Shown here: positions 60,743 to 64,000 of the stretch, piece by piece
How the letters are laid out: every line of letters begins with the position of its first letter
Numbering within the stretch: the stretch's first letter is position 1
NCBI RefSeq assembly: GCF_015711605.1
Contig: NZ_JABTEZ010000007.1
Location: 62,001 to 126,000, forward strand
Source: Planomonospora sp. ID67723
Lineage (GTDB): Bacteria > Actinomycetota > Actinomycetes > Streptosporangiales > Streptosporangiaceae
DNA: 64,000 bases
Direction: 5' to 3'
Program-made: the position numbers and the translations under genes
Notes under the pieces: model-generated
What the model was told of the DNA's origin: nothing
What the model saw: the letters and a program-made list of their open reading frames with translations, nothing else
Database searches by the model: none

Positions 60743-61585
60743 TTGAGGAGTCGCGTCGGCAGAGTGCTGCCGGTGGTCCTCGCGGGTTGCGCGGTGGCCG
60801 TCACGCTCGTGGCATCGGTGGCATCGACCGTGGACGAGCTGCGTCTTCAGTCGTCCCCCGCCGAGGAACTGCTGGTCGACATGGACGCGGTGTACCCCGG
60901 CGACCGGACCGCCTCCCAGGTGGAACCGGACACGAGAACCTCTGCGAAGGCCAAGCGGTCGCGCGCCCTGACCTCCAGCGCGGCCCGCGCGCAGTGCCGT
61001 GACAGCGCTTACGCCCTCGCGGGCTGGCGCGTCAAGGGCGGCCTCAACTGGTACTACAACCCCTCCGGGGCCCCCTCCGCGGTCTCGCGCTCGGCGCTCG
61101 CCGCGGTCAGGTCGGCGGCCCAGTCCATGGCCACCGGCCAGAACGAGTGCCGCCTGCCCGGCCCGTTCAAGGTGGCCCAGAAGTACGGCGGCACCACGAA
61201 GCGGACAGCCGCCGTCTCCAGCGCGTCCACCGCCGCGTGCGGCAGGGAGGACGGCTACAGCGTGGTCTCCTGGAAGCGGCTCGGCTCGACCGCGCTCGCG
61301 GTCACCTGCACCTGGTGGACCCGCTCCGGCGGAGTGGTCTCCTCCGACATCGTCATCAACACCCGGTACCGGTGGTTCACCACACAGCCGAGCCGCTGCG
61401 CCTCCACCTACGACGTCCGGTCGGTGATGACCCACGAATGGGGCCACACGTTCGGGCTGAACCACGTCTCCCCCGCGCGGCACGGCACCCAGGTCATGGC
61501 CTCGACGATTCCCGCCTGCTCCTCGACCCGCACCCTCGGCGCCGGCGACCACAACGCCATGCGCAAGCTGTACGGCGTGCGCTGA
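60743..61585 (+). CDS. Secreted matrixin-like zinc metalloprotease
   Basis: 280 residues from TTG 60743 with AGGGG eight bases upstream (TTG 60686 is an alternative). Signal segment RSRVGRVLPVVLAGCAVAVTLVASVAS. The active site is THEWGHTFGLNHVS, i.e. HExxHxxGxxH of the metzincin superfamily, followed by a plausible Met-turn in TQVMASTI. Six Cys suggest disulfides. A pro-like segment with basic residues (TSAKAKRSRALTSS) precedes the catalytic part. Driven by a sigma-28-type promoter, so made when flagella are made. A role in degrading sporangial matrix for zoospore release is attractive but inferred. Confidence 0.85.
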   Translation: MRSRVGRVLPVVLAGCAVAVTLVASVASTVDELRLQSSPAEELLVDMDAVYPGDRTASQVEPDTRTSAKAKRSRALTSSAARAQCRDSAYALAGWRVKGGLNWYYNPSGAPSAVSRSALAAVRSAAQSMATGQNECRLPGPFKVAQKYGGTTKRTAAVSSASTAACGREDGYSVVSWKRLGSTALAVTCTWWTRSGGVVSSDIVINTRYRWFTTQPSRCASTYDVRSVMTHEWGHTFGLNHVSPARHGTQVMASTIPACSSTRTLGAGDHNAMRKLYGVR

Positions 61586-61623
61586 GCGTCAGCGTGCCGC
61601 GCGGTCCGCACACGCGTCCGCGC

Positions 61624-63675
61624 TCAGCCCTCGCCGCCGCCCCGCGGGGCGTCCGGTCTGCCCTTCTCGTTCGCGCAGACCGGGATCCGCATCGCCGCCT
61701 CCGTCCCCTTCCCCTCCTCGGACCGCAGGTCGAAGGTGCCCGAGTGGTTGGCGACGATGCTGCGCACGATGGACAGCCCCAGTCCGGTGCCGGGAATCGA
61801 CAGCTCGGTGGCGTTGGAGGCGCGGAAGAACCGGGTGGACAGCCGTGACATCTCCTCCTTGGGGATGCCGATGCCGGTGTCGGCGACGGTGACCACCGCC
61901 TGGTCGTCCTCCACCGTGACCTTCACGTTCACGTTCCCGCCCGCCCGCGTGAACTTGACGGCGTTGGACAGCAGGTTGGCCATGGCGCGGTCGAGCTGGT
62001 TGGGATCCCCGTCGACGGCGACCGAATCGTCGGGGCAGTCGATGTGCAGACCGACCTGCGCCTTGTCCGCGGTGGGGCGCATGGCGGTGACGGCCCCCTC
62101 GACGACCGCGCACAGGTCCGTCCGCTGCCGGAGGCTGCGGAAGGCGCCCGCCTCGATGCGCGAGAGCGTCAGAAGGTCCTCGATGAGCAGCCGCAGGCGC
62201 GTGGTGTTGCGTTCGATGGCGTCGAGCATGCGGTCCTGGGCGGGGTTGACCTCACCGGCCTCCTCATCACGCAGGATCTCCAGGTAGCCGGCGATGCTGG
62301 TCAGCGGGGAGCGCAGCTCGTGGGAGACCGTGGACATGAAGTCGGTCTTGGCCGAGTCCAGGGCCCGCAGTTCCTTGACCAGCTCCCGCTCGCGGCCGTA
62401 GAGACGGGCCTGATCCAGCCCGCGCCCCAGATCGGTGCCGACGACCTTGACCGCCTCCATCTCGTCGGTGCTCCAGGCACCCTTCGATGAGGCCCTGGTG
62501 AGCAGGATGCTGCCGAGCGCCTTGTCCCCGACCCCGAAGGGGACGAGGAGGAACTCCTTGTCCCCGAGCCGCCGGAGCGCTCCGGCAGGGGCCTCGGGGA
62601 CGTAGTCGGGCGGGTCGCTGGTGGACCCGACCGGGGTCGCCCCCCGGAGGTAGAGATCCTCGGTGTCGCCGGCGGGGACGGCGGGGAACTGCATCCCGTC
62701 CTTGAGGACCCGCCCGTCCGACCACTCCATCTCCGCCGGGCCGATCATGCCCTCCCGGATGAGCTGGACGAACACCTGGTCGGCGGGGAGCTTGGCGCCG
62801 AGCGCCGCCACCGCCTCGTGGACGACCTGCTCGGCGTCGAGGGTCCGGCGGATGCGCGCGGCGGCCTCGTGCGCCACCTTGCCCAGGCGCGCGCGTTCCC
62901 GCTCGGCGTCGCGCAGCCGGTCGCTCTCGTCGGCCAGCATGTTGATGGCGGCGCCGAGCTGCCGTATCTCGGTCGGACCGCTCCCGGAGGGGACGCGCGC
63001 CGTGTGGTCCCCCGCGGCGAGCCGGCCCAGGGTGTCGCCCATGGCGGCGAGCGGCGGCACCAGCGCCTGGTAGGCGCGCAGGGCGGTGAGCAGGGCCATG
63101 GCACCGGCGAGCACGGCGAAGACGAGGGTCGTGACGGTTCCCCAGAAGCGGTTGCGGGCGCCCTGCTGCTCGAGCTCCACGGTCCTGCGCGTCAGCTGGG
63201 CTTCCAGGGTGTCGCTGGCGCGCAGGATCTCCTCGTAGCGCAACCGGCTGCCCTCGGCGTACTGCGGGACCTGCGGCTCTCCCGGCCGCACCTGCTCGGC
63301 CCGGGAGGCGTAGTCGAACCAGGCGAGGACCTTCCTGCGGAGATCCTCGATCAGCGGGCGCTCCTCGGGACGGCCCGACCGTTCGACCAGAGCCTCCAGA
63401 TACGGCGGATAGGTGGCGCGCGCCTGCTGGTAGGTGGCCTTGCTCTGCTCGTAGAGCAGGTAGTTGCGCAGTCCCCGGGTGGCGTCGCCCATCGTCGATC
63501 GCAGCTTGAGGTTGTTCAGCCGCAGGGGAAGGTTGTGGTCGAAGAGCTGGTTCAGCGCCTCGCTCTGCCGCGTCGACTCGATCGTCGCAACGACCCCGGA
63601 CAGCAGGACGAGCGCGACGAGCAGCCCGAAAGTGCCCCGTAGGGCCCTCCCGACACTGCGGTTCAGCCACTTCAT
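61624..63675 (-). CDS. Membrane sensor histidine kinase (CHASE3-like, HAMP, GAF)
   Basis: 683 residues from ATG 63675. Membrane segments at about 13-33 and 175-200 flank a helical CHASE3/4HB-type sensor (LRLNNLKLRSTMGDATRGLRNYLLYEQ). HAMP, a coiled coil, a GAF domain (about 290-440), HisKA with MSTVSHELRSPLTSIAGYLEIL, and a complete HATPase (NLLSNAVKF, VADTGIGIP, GTGLGLSIVRSIV). No regulator is adjacent. The ATG overlaps the stop of the upstream glycosyltransferase (ATGA). Confidence 0.92.
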   Translation of the reverse strand: MKWLNRSVGRALRGTFGLLVALVLLSGVVATIESTRQSEALNQLFDHNLPLRLNNLKLRSTMGDATRGLRNYLLYEQSKATYQQARATYPPYLEALVERSGRPEERPLIEDLRRKVLAWFDYASRAEQVRPGEPQVPQYAEGSRLRYEEILRASDTLEAQLTRRTVELEQQGARNRFWGTVTTLVFAVLAGAMALLTALRAYQALVPPLAAMGDTLGRLAAGDHTARVPSGSGPTEIRQLGAAINMLADESDRLRDAERERARLGKVAHEAAARIRRTLDAEQVVHEAVAALGAKLPADQVFVQLIREGMIGPAEMEWSDGRVLKDGMQFPAVPAGDTEDLYLRGATPVGSTSDPPDYVPEAPAGALRRLGDKEFLLVPFGVGDKALGSILLTRASSKGAWSTDEMEAVKVVGTDLGRGLDQARLYGRERELVKELRALDSAKTDFMSTVSHELRSPLTSIAGYLEILRDEEAGEVNPAQDRMLDAIERNTTRLRLLIEDLLTLSRIEAGAFRSLRQRTDLCAVVEGAVTAMRPTADKAQVGLHIDCPDDSVAVDGDPNQLDRAMANLLSNAVKFTRAGGNVNVKVTVEDDQAVVTVADTGIGIPKEEMSRLSTRFFRASNATELSIPGTGLGLSIVRSIVANHSGTFDLRSEEGKGTEAAMRIPVCANEKGRPDAPRGGGEG

Positions 63676-64000
63676 CCCCTTTTTCCTCCCGTGGGCTTGC
63701 CCGGGGTGGAGAACCCCTCCCGCGTCATTACCCCCCAGACCTGTTTCGTACGGCGCAGCGCCGCAAAGATCCCCTGCAATCCCCACCACGCGTTGAACTG
63801 GCGGTATCCGAAGTTCTCCGCGACCGACGCCAGCACGGCGACGCCCAGGTCCCGCCAGCGGCTGTAGCGGCGGAAGGCGTACTCCTCCACGGCCAGCGCC
63901 ACGAAGCCCACCAGGACCGCATACCCGAAGGAGGCCAGCAACAGCGCCAGGGCGAACGGGATGTCGATGGCGTCCACCAGCAACGCCACCGGGACCAGGA
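63672..64000 (-). CDS. Glycosyltransferase family 2, C-terminal fragment (cut by window edge)
   Basis: The last 109 or so codons: two membrane segments, then YSRWRDLGVAVLASVAENFGYRQFNAWWGLQGIFAALRRTKQVWGVMTREGF. This ending is typical of actinobacterial membrane GT2 polymerases. Catalytic motifs lie outside the window. Coupled to the sensor kinase, so polymer synthesis and sensing may be linked. Confidence 0.65.
   Translation of the reverse strand, partial: LVPVALLVDAIDIPFALALLLASFGYAVLVGFVALAVEEYAFRRYSRWRDLGVAVLASVAENFGYRQFNAWWGLQGIFAALRRTKQVWGVMTREGFSTPGKPTGGKRG

Overview
The window is about 70% GC and its third codon positions are strongly G/C. It carries a large set of chemotaxis and flagellar genes of the Gram-positive type, with no L- or P-ring genes, plus F420-type, lipoprotein and sporulating-actinomycete style genes. 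It looks like a motile, probably sporangium-forming actinobacterium (Streptosporangiaceae such as Planobispora or Planomonospora, or a relative of Actinoplanes). That placement is inferred from gene content and promoter style only.

Layout. At 1-4100, two copies of one structured leader RNA (candidate ydaO-type c-di-AMP riboswitches, minus strand) precede a cut-off secreted protein gene and a three-gene exopolysaccharide operon (small LAFTG membrane protein, processive GT2, DUF2334 deacetylase-like). 4146-4820 is a secreted beta-sandwich protein. 4870-24613 (minus) is the flagellar core in three runs: flgB-flgC-fliE-fliF-fliG-fliH-fliI-fliJ-fliK-flgD-flgE; flbD-motA-motB-fliL; and fliM-fliN-fliO-fliP-fliQ-fliR-flhB. 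Two metabolic genes, an F420-type/hemerythrin fusion and an epoxide-hydrolase-like protein without catalytic residues, interrupt it at 13.3-15.4 kb. 24.8-32 kb holds a peptidoglycan-peptidase-like gene, secreted proteins, a type III PLP decarboxylase and a patch of intact and broken toxin-antitoxin genes. 32.2-46.1 kb holds four chemoreceptors, flhA-flhF-PilZ, wecB and an orphan sugar-binding lipoprotein. 46.3-48.3 kb is a regulator, a second toxin-antitoxin pair and a VOC protein. 48.6-52.3 kb is cheB-cheR-cheY-cheX-cheY-cheX-like. 52.5-64 kb holds an MFS exporter, a fifth chemoreceptor, a GGDEF-EAL protein, two histidine kinases, a response regulator, a secreted metalloprotease and the end of a GT2.

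The main integrating observation is a repeated promoter of the FliA/WhiG (sigma-28) type, NCTCA-N16-GCCGATNN. I find it with exactly 16 bases of spacing in front of flgB, flbD, fliM, flhA, all five chemoreceptors, an MFS exporter, a secreted repeat protein and a secreted metalloprotease. Weaker versions precede cheB, wecB and the peptidase at 24.8 kb. The sequence therefore implies one regulon joining flagellum, chemotaxis and several secreted or surface functions, as would suit release and swimming of zoospores. Flagellin, cap, hook-junction proteins, the sigma factor, CheA and CheW are not in the window.
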